DNA from: Skeletonema tropicum | Lineage: Eukaryota > Bacillariophyta > Thalassiosirophyceae > Thalassiosirales > Thalassiosiraceae | Length of the DNA stretch: 64,000 nucleotides | NCBI GenBank assembly: GCA_037178625.1 | Contig: CM074141.1 | Location: 868,001-932,000 of the forward strand | Direction of reading: 5' to 3' | Part shown: in pieces, positions 1 through 9,641 of the stretch | How the letters are laid out: the number at the start of each line of letters is the position of its first letter | Numbering within the stretch: position 1 is the first letter of the stretch | Made by a program: the position numbers and the translations under genes | Notes under the pieces: model-generated | The model's input: the letters and a program-made list of their open reading frames with translations, nothing else | Told to the model about the DNA's origin: nothing | Database searches by the model: none

Positions 1-148
1 TTTCTTGGAAGTGTGTTTTCCAAGATATGGACGTTCACAATTCGAATTCTAAAGTAAACGCAAGTTAACAAACGACCAAGTGTGGTAACGCATGAATTAG
101 CTCCTAGCAAGGGCTTTAGCTGGGGTCAGGGTTTGACACCATCTGTCA
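1..148. other. left flank of the retrotransposon, no gene seen
   Basis: No supportable ORF. A 12-nt string (CCAAGATATGGA, near 20-32) also occurs close to the 3' end of the neighbouring retrotransposon (near 5783), so this flank may be the worn end of an older copy. That link rests on a short match only. Confidence 0.3.
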
Positions 149-257
149 TGAATAACATAGTAATACGTTTGTTTACTGGATAGAGCATCTTGTCGGTGGT
201 AATAGGCTGGAGCGGTAGTCTTCGTCGTTGGGCCCTGACCGGATTTTATCTTCAACA
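149..257 (+). repeat. 5' LTR
   Basis: 109-bp terminal repeat beginning TG and ending CA, identical by eye to 5879-5987. It is short for a copia LTR. The true LTR could start further upstream (the 3' copy is preceded by TGTTAG at 5866) with the left end of the 5' copy lost; this would also explain the missing target-site duplication. Confidence 0.85.
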
Positions 258-272
258 CATAGTTGATAAAGT
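257..272 (+). promoter_or_regulatory. primer-binding-site region; complementary to 5853-5868
   Basis: The sequence directly after the 5' LTR is where minus-strand priming normally takes place. I cannot match it to a tRNA. Its 16 bases are the exact reverse complement of 5853-5868, just upstream of the 3' LTR. Confidence 0.5.
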
Positions 273-286
273 CACAGGTTGTCAGA

Positions 287-2218
287 ATGGGAACCGAATC
301 TCCCACCGAGGGTGGGGACGTTAAGCCCGACACCAGCAGTAACAACAACAACAACAACAGGCAAGGTGGCAGGAATAGAAAGAAAAAGGGTAATAAACAC
401 CACCAGACCAACTATGGCAAAAGCAACTTCACCGGCCACAACAAATCGCTCGGAACCATCACCAGTGGCGGACCGCCCTCCGATACGGTCACACAGTTCA
501 CCGACTTCCGTCAAAGTCTCAGCACGCATGCCGCAGAAAATCTCGGCAGTCTGGTTGCGCAGTCAATAGAAAACTTGAAGAAAGTGGAGGTGAAGGAGCC
601 TGTCGATGCGGACTACATCAAGAAGGACGAAAAGGGTAATGAGCTACCCATGACAAAAATCGATGAGCTGAAGTTTACCAAGGACTACGACATCTACACA
701 AAGGAGAAGAAAACCTTGGACGAACACCTCAGGAGAATGTACCACATCGCCCTCGGCCAGATAGACGAAGGGTCAAAGGCAACATTGGAGGAAAATTCCA
801 GTTTTGCAGATGTGAAGGCCAGCATCGACGTCATCAAACTCCTTAAGATGCTTGAAAGCATGTGCTTCAACAGTGATTCCACCACCGAGCCCTTCTTTGC
901 ACTAATACAGGCTCTCCTTAGCCTACTCACCTTTAAGCAGGGTGACCGTCACCTGGATACCTACTACAAGAAGTTCTCCGAGACTCTCCAGGCCTGCAAC
1001 GAAGCGTTTGGTGGCAAGAACAAATTATTGGATGCTTTGTCGGGCCGATATGTTACACTTATCTGCACGGAGAAGGGTACTGATGAGGCCTCACTCAGCC
1101 CTGACATCAAGGAGGATTACGAGAAACAAGGACGCGAGCGGATGGAAGCCATGCTATTCCTTGTCAATGCTGACCGCTCACGGTATGGTACCACTGTCGA
1201 TGCCCTGCGCCAAGATTACATCAAGGGACCGTCATCGTACCCCAAGAATCTCAACACTGCATACGCCCTACTCAGATCAGTGAAGGTCACGAAAAAGGCG
1301 CCTTATGTCCCTAGCGATACTGGGCACACTTTTAACCAGAATGGAGAGTCCCTAGTGAACGATGGAGACGATGACGATAAAAACAAAGTATGGCCGCCGT
1401 GCCCCCGATGTGGCAGAACCAACCACCCTCGGACGGAATGCCGTGCCAAGTGGCATGATAATGGTGAGCGCCTTCCTCCTGATGATGGTACACTCCTTCA
1501 CATGGAAGAGATACAATCAGTTGGTGAAGTCGAGGATGAGGAGGTGATTGAGAATGAGGATGCATCGGTCGAAGTAAGTGCAGATGATGATATTATTCGT
1601 TGCAGTATTGACTATGATTATGACGAGCTCATGTTCCACCAATCCGATACCTACAGCACGTGTTCTAAGAATGGAAATGAAATCCCTGCGGAATGGATAC
1701 TGCTAGACTCTCAAAGTTCCATTGACGTGTTCTGCAATGAGAAGCTTCTGTCTCAGATTTACACGGCGAAGACGACTATGAGGATTCGATGCAACGCAGG
1801 GGTGAAGCAAACAAATTTAAGGGGTTATCTGTCTGGTTATGGATGGGTGTGGTATTATCCTGAAGGGATTGCCAACATTCTATCGCTTAGCCGGGTCAAG
1901 GAGCAGTTCAGGGTCACATACGACTCGTCTACCAACAACTGCTTCCAAGTTCACAAGAACAATGGGAAGATTCTTAATTTCAGGGAGGCATCACGACGGC
2001 TGTACAATTTCAACACTGCCGATCGGGATGAGGAGCATAGTCTTTTAGTCAATACTGTAGCGGATAATATAAATCAATTTTCTGCGTATGATGTTGCTAA
2101 TGCACGGAAAGCTCGCAGTCTCCAGCGGATCATCGGTCGTCCGGCAACAAAAGATTTCATGCGGTATGTGAAGGAGAATCTTATCCCCAACTTCCCATCA
2201 CCACTAGGGATATCATGA
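287..2218 (+). CDS. copia Gag, protease and start of integrase
   Basis: First part of the retrotransposon polyprotein. I chose ATG 287; the frame is open back to 263 but without an ATG. Residues 1 to about 360 are a Gag-like helical, charged region. A CCHC zinc knuckle (C-x2-C-x4-H-x4-C) lies near residue 371, an acidic linker follows, and an aspartic-protease motif LLDSQSS lies near residue 471 (diatom elements often have DSQ in place of DSG/DTG). A GAG-pre-integrase-like stretch with ANILSLSRVKEQF follows. The frame ends at TGA 2216-2218. The next segment continues in the -1 frame from about 2194, where NFPITTRDIMN would be read if CCC were CCCC. A programmed shift is unlikely because the break falls inside integrase rather than between Gag and Pol. 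Confidence 0.88.
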   Translation: MGTESPTEGGDVKPDTSSNNNNNNRQGGRNRKKKGNKHHQTNYGKSNFTGHNKSLGTITSGGPPSDTVTQFTDFRQSLSTHAAENLGSLVAQSIENLKKVEVKEPVDADYIKKDEKGNELPMTKIDELKFTKDYDIYTKEKKTLDEHLRRMYHIALGQIDEGSKATLEENSSFADVKASIDVIKLLKMLESMCFNSDSTTEPFFALIQALLSLLTFKQGDRHLDTYYKKFSETLQACNEAFGGKNKLLDALSGRYVTLICTEKGTDEASLSPDIKEDYEKQGRERMEAMLFLVNADRSRYGTTVDALRQDYIKGPSSYPKNLNTAYALLRSVKVTKKAPYVPSDTGHTFNQNGESLVNDGDDDDKNKVWPPCPRCGRTNHPRTECRAKWHDNGERLPPDDGTLLHMEEIQSVGEVEDEEVIENEDASVEVSADDDIIRCSIDYDYDELMFHQSDTYSTCSKNGNEIPAEWILLDSQSSIDVFCNEKLLSQIYTAKTTMRIRCNAGVKQTNLRGYLSGYGWVWYYPEGIANILSLSRVKEQFRVTYDSSTNNCFQVHKNNGKILNFREASRRLYNFNTADRDEEHSLLVNTVADNINQFSAYDVANARKARSLQRIIGRPATKDFMRYVKENLIPNFPSPLGIS

Positions 2219-4311
2219 ACGCGGAGACAATCTGGGGCCCTGACATTGGATCCCTCAAAGGAAAGACGGTGCGACAACGTCCGGCACCCATTCGTGTCAC
2301 CGTTACTGATCTACCACCGCAGATCATGCCAAATTACCGTGACGTCACCCTATCTGTTGACATAATGAAGGTGACCGGCATTCCCTTCCTGTTATCTATC
2401 AGCCGACACATCAAGTTTGGATCGGCCGGTAAGCTGGACACAATGAAAGACGCTCACATCCTTAAACACTTCAAGGCGATTGTCAGTGCTTATGCCATTC
2501 GAGGCTTCAGGGTAACAATCATGCTAGCGGATGGCCAATTTGAATCGATGCGAGGAGACATAGCAGACTTACATGTTCATCTTCATGTGGTTGCTCGTGA
2601 TGATCACGTGCCCGAGATCGAGCGTTACATCCGGACCATCAAGGAGCGTACCCGTGCATCCTACAATATTATGCCTTTCCAGCATGTCCCGCCTATCTTC
2701 GTAATCGAAATGGTGTACAGCGCCGTCTGGTGGCGCAATATGTTTCCTCTGTCGACGGGCATCTCCACCACTCAGAGTCCTGCTGAGATTGTTCTCAATC
2801 GTAAGCTTGACCACAACAAACACTGCGGGGTTGAACTCTTCGAGTATGCTCAGACACACGAAGAGCATGACAACTCCATGTCCCCTCGCACTATTGGTGC
2901 TATTGCCACCCGCCCTACTGGGGACGGTTCGTACAACTTCATCAGCCTATCTACGGGACGCGTCATCAACAGACGCAGCTTCACCCGCCTCCCTTTACCT
3001 GAGGATGCCATAACAAGGGTCCACCATCTGGCACGCCGTGCCAAGGCAGCACGGAATCTTACCTTTACTAACCGTGATAATATTGATCTCGATACCCTAT
3101 ACGCCGACTTAGACCGTGATGAGGACGATCTTCCGCTTGATGAGGCGGAGACCGCAGGAGTGGATGATGATAATGATGATAATGATGAAAGTGATGAGGA
3201 TTATGACCCTGCCGAAGACGACGACGACGCAGATTCTGATGATGATGATGATGATGACGACTATGGCAGCGAGGCAGATGAAAATGAAAACGATGAAATA
3301 AACCACACAACAAATGCAGGAGTGAATAATGCGCCAGATGTCGAAACAGCAGGAGTGGACGATGAGGAAACAACAGGAGTGGACGACGACGAGCCAGGAG
3401 AAATAAACGATGACGAAACAGCAGGAGTGTACAAAGAAGTAAATGATGATGAAACAACAGGAGTGGATAATGATGAAGCAACAGGAATGGCAGACGAAAC
3501 AATTACGGAAGATGTCAACCAGGAAGAAGGTGAAACCACAGGAGTGCGAAGAAGCACACGTGCAAGAAAGCCCAACTCCCTCTACTCAACATCTGAATAC
3601 GTCAACGTCACAAGCGGAAGAGTTCACGTGATGAATCCGAGAATGTTCAGCAATGCAGCGGTAAGAAAGGCAACGCAATCACCCCTCAACGATCAGTTCA
3701 GCTCAGAATACAACATGTTTGCCACATTCGGTGAGATCCCACGAGACATTGATCAATTCCTACTACTCAACATGGATGGGGAGGAGGACAATGGATACAG
3801 CGAAATACTCATTGCTCAGAGTGAAGCGGAATGGATGTTTTTAACTGATCACCTCGGATGGAAGCAAGGACTACAAGGGGATGAAAGTGAAATCGATCAG
3901 GAGCCAGAGTACCTCTTCACCACGGAGCAGATGAACTGGAAGAAAGGACTAAAAGTTTTCGGAGAAAAAGGAGAGGAAGCCATTCAAAAGGAACTGCAGC
4001 AGATTCACGATATGGAGGGTTTTCAACCCAAGCACTGGTATGAACTCACCAAAGAGGAGAGGGCAGAGGCTCTCAAGTACCTCATGTATCTGAAGGAGAA
4101 GCGAGACGGCAGAATCAAAGGCAGAGGATGCGCAGACGGTAGAAAACAACGAGCCTATATACCCAAGGCGGAGGCATCATCACCCACTGCGACGCTTGCT
4201 GGTATTATGCTTACATGTATGGTAGACGCCTACGAAAAAAGAGACGTAGCCACGGCGGACATTCCAGGGGCATTCATTCAAACGAAGATGCCCAGGAAGA
4301 CAGGGACGTAA
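2215..4311 (+). CDS. copia integrase core, acidic linker and start of reverse transcriptase
   Basis: Second segment of the same polyprotein. The integrase catalytic triad is visible as D in SVDIMK (about 2360), D in ADGQFE (about 2530) and E in PEIERYIRT (about 2614), followed by a CoDi-like region QTHEEHDNSM and GAIATRPTG. A long acidic, low-complexity stretch (about 3110-3560) holds repeated ETTGV/ETAGV units and ends in RRSTRARKPN, a typical hinge before reverse transcriptase. The first reverse-transcriptase motif DIPGAFIQTKMP follows, then the frame closes at 4309. The reading continues in the -1 frame at 4293. As upstream, one additional C in the CCC run at 4291-4293 restores it. The first ATG at 2215 is probably not a true start but part of the broken frame. 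Confidence 0.86.
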   Translation: MNAETIWGPDIGSLKGKTVRQRPAPIRVTVTDLPPQIMPNYRDVTLSVDIMKVTGIPFLLSISRHIKFGSAGKLDTMKDAHILKHFKAIVSAYAIRGFRVTIMLADGQFESMRGDIADLHVHLHVVARDDHVPEIERYIRTIKERTRASYNIMPFQHVPPIFVIEMVYSAVWWRNMFPLSTGISTTQSPAEIVLNRKLDHNKHCGVELFEYAQTHEEHDNSMSPRTIGAIATRPTGDGSYNFISLSTGRVINRRSFTRLPLPEDAITRVHHLARRAKAARNLTFTNRDNIDLDTLYADLDRDEDDLPLDEAETAGVDDDNDDNDESDEDYDPAEDDDDADSDDDDDDDDYGSEADENENDEINHTTNAGVNNAPDVETAGVDDEETTGVDDDEPGEINDDETAGVYKEVNDDETTGVDNDEATGMADETITEDVNQEEGETTGVRRSTRARKPNSLYSTSEYVNVTSGRVHVMNPRMFSNAAVRKATQSPLNDQFSSEYNMFATFGEIPRDIDQFLLLNMDGEEDNGYSEILIAQSEAEWMFLTDHLGWKQGLQGDESEIDQEPEYLFTTEQMNWKKGLKVFGEKGEEAIQKELQQIHDMEGFQPKHWYELTKEERAEALKYLMYLKEKRDGRIKGRGCADGRKQRAYIPKAEASSPTATLAGIMLTCMVDAYEKRDVATADIPGAFIQTKMPRKTGT

Positions 4312-5777
4312 ACGTCGTTCTAGATGGTCGAATGGCGGAACTCCTAGCCAAAATATCTCCGGATGATTATCAAAAATACGTCCACAACCACCGAGGACAA
4401 TCGCACATATACTGCAAACTAAATGTTGCACTATACGGAACCCTGAAGGGGGCCGTCCTCTTCTGGAAAAAGCTTTCATCATACCTGAAGGACCAAGGTT
4501 TCGTCGTCAATCCATACGACTGGTGCGTAGCCAACAAGGAGATAAATGGGAAACAATGTACCGTCGTGTGGCATGTGGATGATCTGAAGATATCACACGT
4601 CGATCCAAAGGTTGTAGATGAAGTGCTGTCATCCCTGAAAGAGGAATTCGGCAAAGTTGGAGAGCTAACTGTCAAAAGGGGAAAGGTGCACGATTATCTG
4701 GGCATGACGCTCGACTTTTCGGACGAGAACAGCGTGATGGTGAATATGGAAAAATACCTCAACGAAGTATTGGAGGACCTTCCTGAAGACATGGATGGTA
4801 CGGCAGCGACTCCTGCGGCAAGTCATTTATTCAAAACACGGGACGATGCACCGAAGCTTGATGAAGAAAGAGCTGCATTGTTCCACCGCGTTACAGCCCA
4901 ATTACTATTCGCATCACAACGCGCAAGACCTGACCTCCGGACCGCTGTATCATTCCTGACCAAGCGTGTACAGGAACCAGATGAAGATGACTATAAGAAG
5001 CTCGCACGCGTCATCAAGTACGTCAGAAGAACTAAATTCCTGCGCCTGAAGATTGAGGCGAATAGACTTGATCAGAATCATTGGTTTATCGACGGAGCTT
5101 TCGCGGTACATGATGACATGAAAAGCCACACTGGTGCATACATGACGTTCGGAAAGGGAATGGTGAATGGCATGTCCAGTGCACAAGAGATCAACACTAC
5201 AAGCTCAACTGAGGCGGAGGTAGTCGCAGTGCATGACAACATGCCTGGGATCCTGTGGACCAGGTACTTCATGGAAGCACAAGGATATCCCATGAAACCG
5301 TCAGTCGTACACCAAGATAACCAAAGCGCCATGCTCCTTGAGACCAATGGAAAGGGATCGAGCGGAAAGCGCACTAGACACATGAACATTAGATACTTCT
5401 TCGTGGCAGACGTACAGGAGAGAAGACAAATCACTATGGAGTATTGTCCCACAGACGAGATGATCGGTGATTTCTTTACCAAGCCCTTAGGAGGATCCAA
5501 ATTCAGACTGTTCAGGAACATCATCATGAACATTGAACACGATGAACATGGCCCTGTGGACGTGGACGAACTAATGGGCATCCATCATGAGAAATTACAG
5601 AGAAGATTTGAGAGAGAGAATGGGAATGAGTCCACGAACGTTCCACAATCACCACAACAGTCCGTGAACTCACAGGAGTGTGTTGGAACTGTGAATCGGG
5701 GTTCTCTAGACAACACAAAACGTGAGAAACCCAACAAGAAACTATCTTACTGTGACGTAGTAAAAGGCTCATCTTGA
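4293..5777 (+). CDS. copia reverse transcriptase and RNase H
   Basis: Third segment. It opens inside reverse transcriptase (DRDVNVVLDGRMAELL). The catalytic YVDD-type box is HVDDLKISH at about 4577. The RNase H domain follows with the copia motifs STEAEVVAVHD, HQDNQSAM and RHMNIRYFF, and then a conserved tail DEMIGDFFTKPLGG. The last 90 residues (DNTKREKPNKKLSYCDVVKGSS at the end) resemble the tail of diatom copia elements. The frame itself is open from 4215, but 4215-4292 is only a shadow of the preceding segment. Confidence 0.88.
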   Translation, partial: QEDRDVNVVLDGRMAELLAKISPDDYQKYVHNHRGQSHIYCKLNVALYGTLKGAVLFWKKLSSYLKDQGFVVNPYDWCVANKEINGKQCTVVWHVDDLKISHVDPKVVDEVLSSLKEEFGKVGELTVKRGKVHDYLGMTLDFSDENSVMVNMEKYLNEVLEDLPEDMDGTAATPAASHLFKTRDDAPKLDEERAALFHRVTAQLLFASQRARPDLRTAVSFLTKRVQEPDEDDYKKLARVIKYVRRTKFLRLKIEANRLDQNHWFIDGAFAVHDDMKSHTGAYMTFGKGMVNGMSSAQEINTTSSTEAEVVAVHDNMPGILWTRYFMEAQGYPMKPSVVHQDNQSAMLLETNGKGSSGKRTRHMNIRYFFVADVQERRQITMEYCPTDEMIGDFFTKPLGGSKFRLFRNIIMNIEHDEHGPVDVDELMGIHHEKLQRRFERENGNESTNVPQSPQQSVNSQECVGTVNRGSLDNTKREKPNKKLSYCDVVKGSS

Positions 5778-5852
5778 AGAGCCAAGATATGGAGGAAGAC
5801 CTCAAGATACGGAGGATGAGCACCATGAGCCTCAACAGCCAAGGATGCTCTT

Positions 5853-5868
5853 ACTTTATCAACTATGT
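5853..5868 (+). promoter_or_regulatory. 3' sequence complementary to the primer-binding region
   Basis: ACTTTATCAACTATGT, the exact reverse complement of 257-272. It lies 10 nt before the 3' LTR, where a polypurine tract would be expected. The nearest purine-rich stretches are further upstream, at about 5785-5815. Confidence 0.5.
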
Positions 5869-5878
5869 TAGTGCTTCG

Positions 5879-5987
5879 TGAATAACATAGTAATACGTTT
5901 GTTTACTGGATAGAGCATCTTGTCGGTGGTAATAGGCTGGAGCGGTAGTCTTCGTCGTTGGGCCCTGACCGGATTTTATCTTCAACA
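5879..5987 (+). repeat. 3' LTR
   Basis: 109 bp, TG...CA, identical by eye to 149-257. Confidence 0.88.
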
Positions 5988-6632
5988 GTGGCGATGTAGT
6001 CTATTATAATAACACTATTAAACATAATAAGGATCGATGTTTTTTATCTATCTCTTATCTTTTTATCTTATCTTTATGTTATTTCTATCTTTGTTTGTAC
6101 AACTTTGTAACAAACGCACTGTGTAAATGCCTTCCTCAAAAGGAGATGAAGGCGAAATCATAGGCTTCTATGGTTCGCGTAGATCGATGATGAAGGATGT
6201 CGAGAGGTGCTTGTATCTTTTCATCAACATCAAACGATGAAGTATCCATTGAAGTCTGCGCTGGAGGCGGTAGAAGACATACTTGTTAGGCGCCGTGCGG
6301 TGAATGCTGGCAAGTTATGATTAAATGCTGCTCCACGATATGTATGAACAGGCAAAGTATGCAGCCGGCAATGAAGAAGTCAGTAGCCTCCTCATCGTGG
6401 CGAAGAAGAAAGTGATGTTCGAGTTTGAAGGAAGAGAGAAAGCGACAGCAGCGCAAGAAAAGGTCGTCTCTTCGTACTTATATATGTCTTTGAGTGGCAG
6501 GGAGCTTATTCTGGCAGTATTCCATCCTGGCTGAATTGATAAATATTATTATTGTTCACTTATTGGTCTCACAATATTATTTCATGATCTGTAGATAGAT
6601 GAGCTGCGGACCTTTTTTTATTCATATTTCCT
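5988..6632. other. intergenic; short ORF pieces of unknown origin
   Basis: Three short plus-strand reading frames follow each other in different phases: 6127-6240, 6237-6317 and 6325-6534 (the last begins MLLHDMYEQAKYAAGNEEV). Their composition looks coding-like (charged, helical). Stops and shifts separate them and I recognise no family. They may be the remains of a small gene, or chance. Confidence 0.25.
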
Positions 6633-7586
6633 TCAAAATAGTAGAATCAGCCATCCAAGAATCAAGTAAAAGAAAAATACAGGATACAGAGCCAGCAGTC
6701 TCCTCTCTCTCTTCACAAACTGCCCTACAAATACAGATGACACCCTCGTTGCCCAAATAAAGGCTAAAACGACACAGATCAAGTCTAACCATAGCTTTCC
6801 TAACCACGTCACTCTCAATATTGCAATTGTCAAAGCTAGAAACAGTGAGTGGAAACACACAATACCCAAGCACACACAAAGACTGAAAGATCGACATATT
6901 TGCTCCAAGCAGTTGAGCGTTGATTGTAACAACAAAGCTCCCAATCCACATCACAACAAACACAGTAGTGAAGACATGAGATGTTTGTTTCGCTGGAGCT
7001 CTTAAAGAGAGAATAATTGCAAGTGACAGGCAGATGAATAGCGGCCCCCACAGGTCCCAATCACGGAGTTGGTTCAACACATTACGCTGCCCTTCGCTGG
7101 CTTCTACATTTTCTTCCTGCAATACTCCAACATATCCAAATGGACTCTTTATGTGTTGAGGCGGAGAGATAAAATGTTCAAAATGATTGATTACAGTGAG
7201 TGACAAATAAAATTCACAATTGAAGGATACAGCAAGATGCACATGGCTGGCATGCGTAAATTATATGCGATGGTGCATGGAGCATAAGTACACTAGCAGC
7301 GGCACCACTACTATTATCATGTCGTCATGTCGAAACGATTCGCGCAAAGTACACTCACATTTCTATCCAGAGGTATCATGACCGCCCTAAGCTTTGCCCC
7401 CACAGCCCTGAAATCTCTCATGATTGTTTCTTTCACCGGTTCATCTAATGTGGAAACTGGTGCAAGTAGCTCATCCATTCCGCCATCGGCTGTACCGCGA
7501 TGATCTTCAACAGCTGGCCGCGTTGGGCCAGTTGTGTTTGCCCAAGTTGGAGCTGAAGCTGTAGCTGCTGGACCCGCCGACGACAT
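6633..7586 (-). CDS. YIPF6-like Yip1-domain Golgi membrane protein, two exons, one frame break
   Basis: A homologue of YIPF6, a Golgi protein with about five membrane segments that works with Rab GTPases in vesicle traffic. Exon 1 (7359-7586) ends STLDEPVKETIMRDFRAV...IPLDRN at a clear donor AAT|GTGAGT. A 242-nt intron (7117-7358) ends TATTGCAG. A second possible acceptor (GGGCAG) lies 27 nt into the exon and would give a loop closer to the family length. Exon 2 holds the family signature LRDWDLWGPL and the first membrane segments up to SLCVLGYCVFPLTV. The rest (LALTIAIL...ALYPVFFFYLILGWLIL, a good match to the YIPF6 C-terminus) is in the +1 frame. The break is at the TTT run 6840-6842; dropping one T rejoins the frames. 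The start is ATG 7586. Confidence 0.82.
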
Positions 7587-8060
7587 CTTTCTCCCTTATT
7601 TTGCTTGAGATGCAGTGATCGGGGTTTTACTTCTGTTTATTGATAGTTAATAACTAGATTCGCTGCTGCTAATACTTACTTCCGCTTCGGTCATCGTCAT
7701 CGCGCCATTCCCATTTTTTGGATTTTTTTTGTTGCCTTTTGGCGCGCTTCATCACTCACCGCGGAAAGCAAGCTGCTCTCACTCGTTTTTATCTCGCCGC
7801 CTCACGCAAGGCGGACGCAAGCCTCACGTGCTACGCAGATACAGCTACAGTCTACAGTTGCGCGTTGTGCTACACCCATAGATATTCCAGCTGCTGTTGA
7901 CCACTCGCTCACAGCACCCATCGGCTGCTTCTTAGTGGATAATAATAGGCCTGCTAGGTCTGCGGCTCCAAAATAACTTACTTATGCCACAAGAGGAGTT
8001 TCAGGTGTTTCACATGCAACGTTGTGATTTCCGCCCTCCATTACCAATACTTACAGCGTC
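7587..8060. promoter_or_regulatory. divergent intergenic region
   Basis: 474 bp between two head-to-head genes (YIPF6-like on -, the next gene on +). It must hold both promoters. I see no clear TATA box or repeat. Confidence 0.3.
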
Positions 8061-8930
8061 ATGGCCATTGTTGCTATAGGACGTTATCTCCCATCGTATA
8101 CCCATACACTACCAATGTTGAGGCGATCGATCCTCTTGTCATTATTTCACCACTCTAAAAGACTACAGTCTTGTAGAACTATAAGATTGTCGAGTACTGC
8201 GAATTTGAGCAGATTCCAAGCAGTATTCTGTCGTTTGAATCACAGCTTGCAAAATGATGATCAAAGCATTAATGCAGATAATACCGACTCCTTGCAAAAA
8301 CATGTTTCTACGCAACAAAAGCAAAACTTGACCTCTGAGAGACGAAAAGTAGATCCTTTTGCAAAACGACCCTCACAAAAATGTGATCCGTACGGGCTGG
8401 CAGGTCAATCACTATCACTTAAAGAATGTCAAGATTGGTTAGCTACGCTGGAATGCGGATGGAAGTTGATACATGATGGTACTGAGAAACGGCCCGAAAC
8501 TGAGGGGCAAGCACCGACTTTTCTGCAGAAGCAATTTTATCATGCAACATTTCACGATGCTTCGCAATTCTTGTCACATATATCTTTCCTCTCCACCAAT
8601 CTCAACCATTTCCCATTCCTATCGATGGAAAGAGTGTTAGTGGATGATCTAAACACTATATCTAACAGTACAAGTAACGGTAGGAAAAGTGGTGCAACAA
8701 GCGAAAGTAGTGCGCAAACCTCAAAACAAAAAAGAAGAGTCAAGGGATGGGTATTTGTTAGCACAGTTAGATGCTCTACATATCGACCGCCTACCACACG
8801 TGCCGATTTAGAAAGACAAGATGATTCGTCTCAATGTAACGACAAAGGGTTGACGTACCACGATTTTCACTTGGCTATGAATATCGATATTGAAACCACT
8901 AGAGAAGGTTGCATTGCTTTGTTAATTTAA
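8061..8930 (+). CDS. pterin-4a-carbinolamine dehydratase-like protein, probably mitochondrial
   Basis: Single exon of 289 codons. The C-terminal 180 residues follow the PCD/DCoH pattern: LSLKECQDWLATLECGW (helix 1), FYHATFHDASQFLSHISFLS (helix 2), NHFPFL in the place of NHHP, a strand VFVSTVRCSTYRP, and GLTYHDFHLAMNIDIE, which matches the family's GLT.kD..lA..id end. A Ser-rich insert of about 35 residues separates the NHFP region from the last strand. PCD recycles 4a-hydroxy-tetrahydrobiopterin, or acts as a dimerisation cofactor. The N-terminus is basic, Arg/Ser-rich and acid-poor, as in a mitochondrial transit peptide; ATG 8115 (MLRRSILLSLFHH) may be the real start. Two of the three histidines of the classical active site look replaced (Phe in NHFP, and Tyr or Ser in STVRCSTYR), so catalysis is uncertain. 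Confidence 0.6.
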   Translation: MAIVAIGRYLPSYTHTLPMLRRSILLSLFHHSKRLQSCRTIRLSSTANLSRFQAVFCRLNHSLQNDDQSINADNTDSLQKHVSTQQKQNLTSERRKVDPFAKRPSQKCDPYGLAGQSLSLKECQDWLATLECGWKLIHDGTEKRPETEGQAPTFLQKQFYHATFHDASQFLSHISFLSTNLNHFPFLSMERVLVDDLNTISNSTSNGRKSGATSESSAQTSKQKRRVKGWVFVSTVRCSTYRPPTTRADLERQDDSSQCNDKGLTYHDFHLAMNIDIETTREGCIALLI

Positions 8931-9641
8931 GGGAAAGAAAGGTTCTTTTTAATAGTGCATATTGGGTTACTTACACAATTGCTATTTTTGTGAATGTTGC
9001 TTACAAAGGGACTAATGATTTCATTACATACTGCGTTTCGGATAAGGGGAGGTCATTATTTGTTGCAAGTGTAATTTCAGCACTCTCCTCAGTCTATCGT
9101 GCTAGTAAATAAATACAAAGTTAATCAGATTATAGATATCTATGATACTAAAAGGGACCTGCTTCGGTACAACTGTACGGTCTTTTCTATCTTCTTCATC
9201 TGGTCATCGGATATCTCCGACATGTGTGATCAGAATAGAAGAGAATTTTTCAAGCGTATCTCATCAAGTGACAGGAAGAGTTATGTTTTAGAACACCAAC
9301 GATGTAGGTGTATCGTACAAACCTTGCGGCGCAGTTGTGAGGCGAATACAAGGCAACATGTACATGGACAACGAGAAAAGAAAGACGGTCACAACCGGCA
9401 CTGCCAACAAGAAACAGAGCACTTGACACGTTTCGTGCAACTTTTGCAAGATCAAAGATCAACCCGCCCAAAGCGCCAGCGCCCAGGCAGCGCATGCAGC
9501 CCTCCAAGCCAGCCTGCTCTTCCATTTCAATCCCTACCATCTAATCATTCGGAGTATTAATACCTCTCAGAATAAATCCTTTGCCTCTGCATCTCCTCAA
9601 TAGGCAGAGTTTTATTGCAATCGCTAGATTTGTTTGGCACG
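8931..9641. other. intergenic, no convincing gene
   Basis: Overlapping ORFs on both strands (for example 9099-9560 + and 9250-9540 -) have no recognisable domain and look like chance. The stretch holds the 3' end of the dehydratase-like gene and the promoter of the next gene. Confidence 0.4.

Larger units (their letters stand above)
149..5987 (+). mobile_element. Ty1/copia LTR retrotransposon, CoDi-like
   Basis: A full-length copia element in the order LTR, Gag, zinc knuckle, protease, integrase, reverse transcriptase, RNase H, LTR. Integrase before reverse transcriptase is the Ty1/copia order. The integrase core, the acidic ETTGV-type repeats between integrase and reverse transcriptase, and the unusual DSQSS protease motif are like those of CoDi elements of diatoms. 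The two LTRs look identical over 109 bp, which suggests a recent insertion. I see no target-site duplication: TGTCA precedes the 5' LTR and GTGGC follows the 3' LTR. The polyprotein is interrupted by two -1 frame breaks (near 2194 and 4291), each at a CCC run where one more C would restore the frame. Confidence 0.92.

Noticed and set aside
2194..2218. Programmed -1 frameshift between the retrotransposon frames
   Set aside because: The break lies inside integrase and no slippery heptamer with a downstream structure is evident. A second similar break lies inside reverse transcriptase.
3068..3575. Long minus-strand ORFs opposite the retrotransposon's acidic region
   Set aside because: They are shadows of Asp/Glu codon repeats (His/Leu/Ser-rich low-complexity translations).
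9099..9560. 153-codon plus ORF and overlapping minus ORF
   Set aside because: No domain, no clear start context, and open frames on both strands in G/C-balanced sequence. Likely chance.
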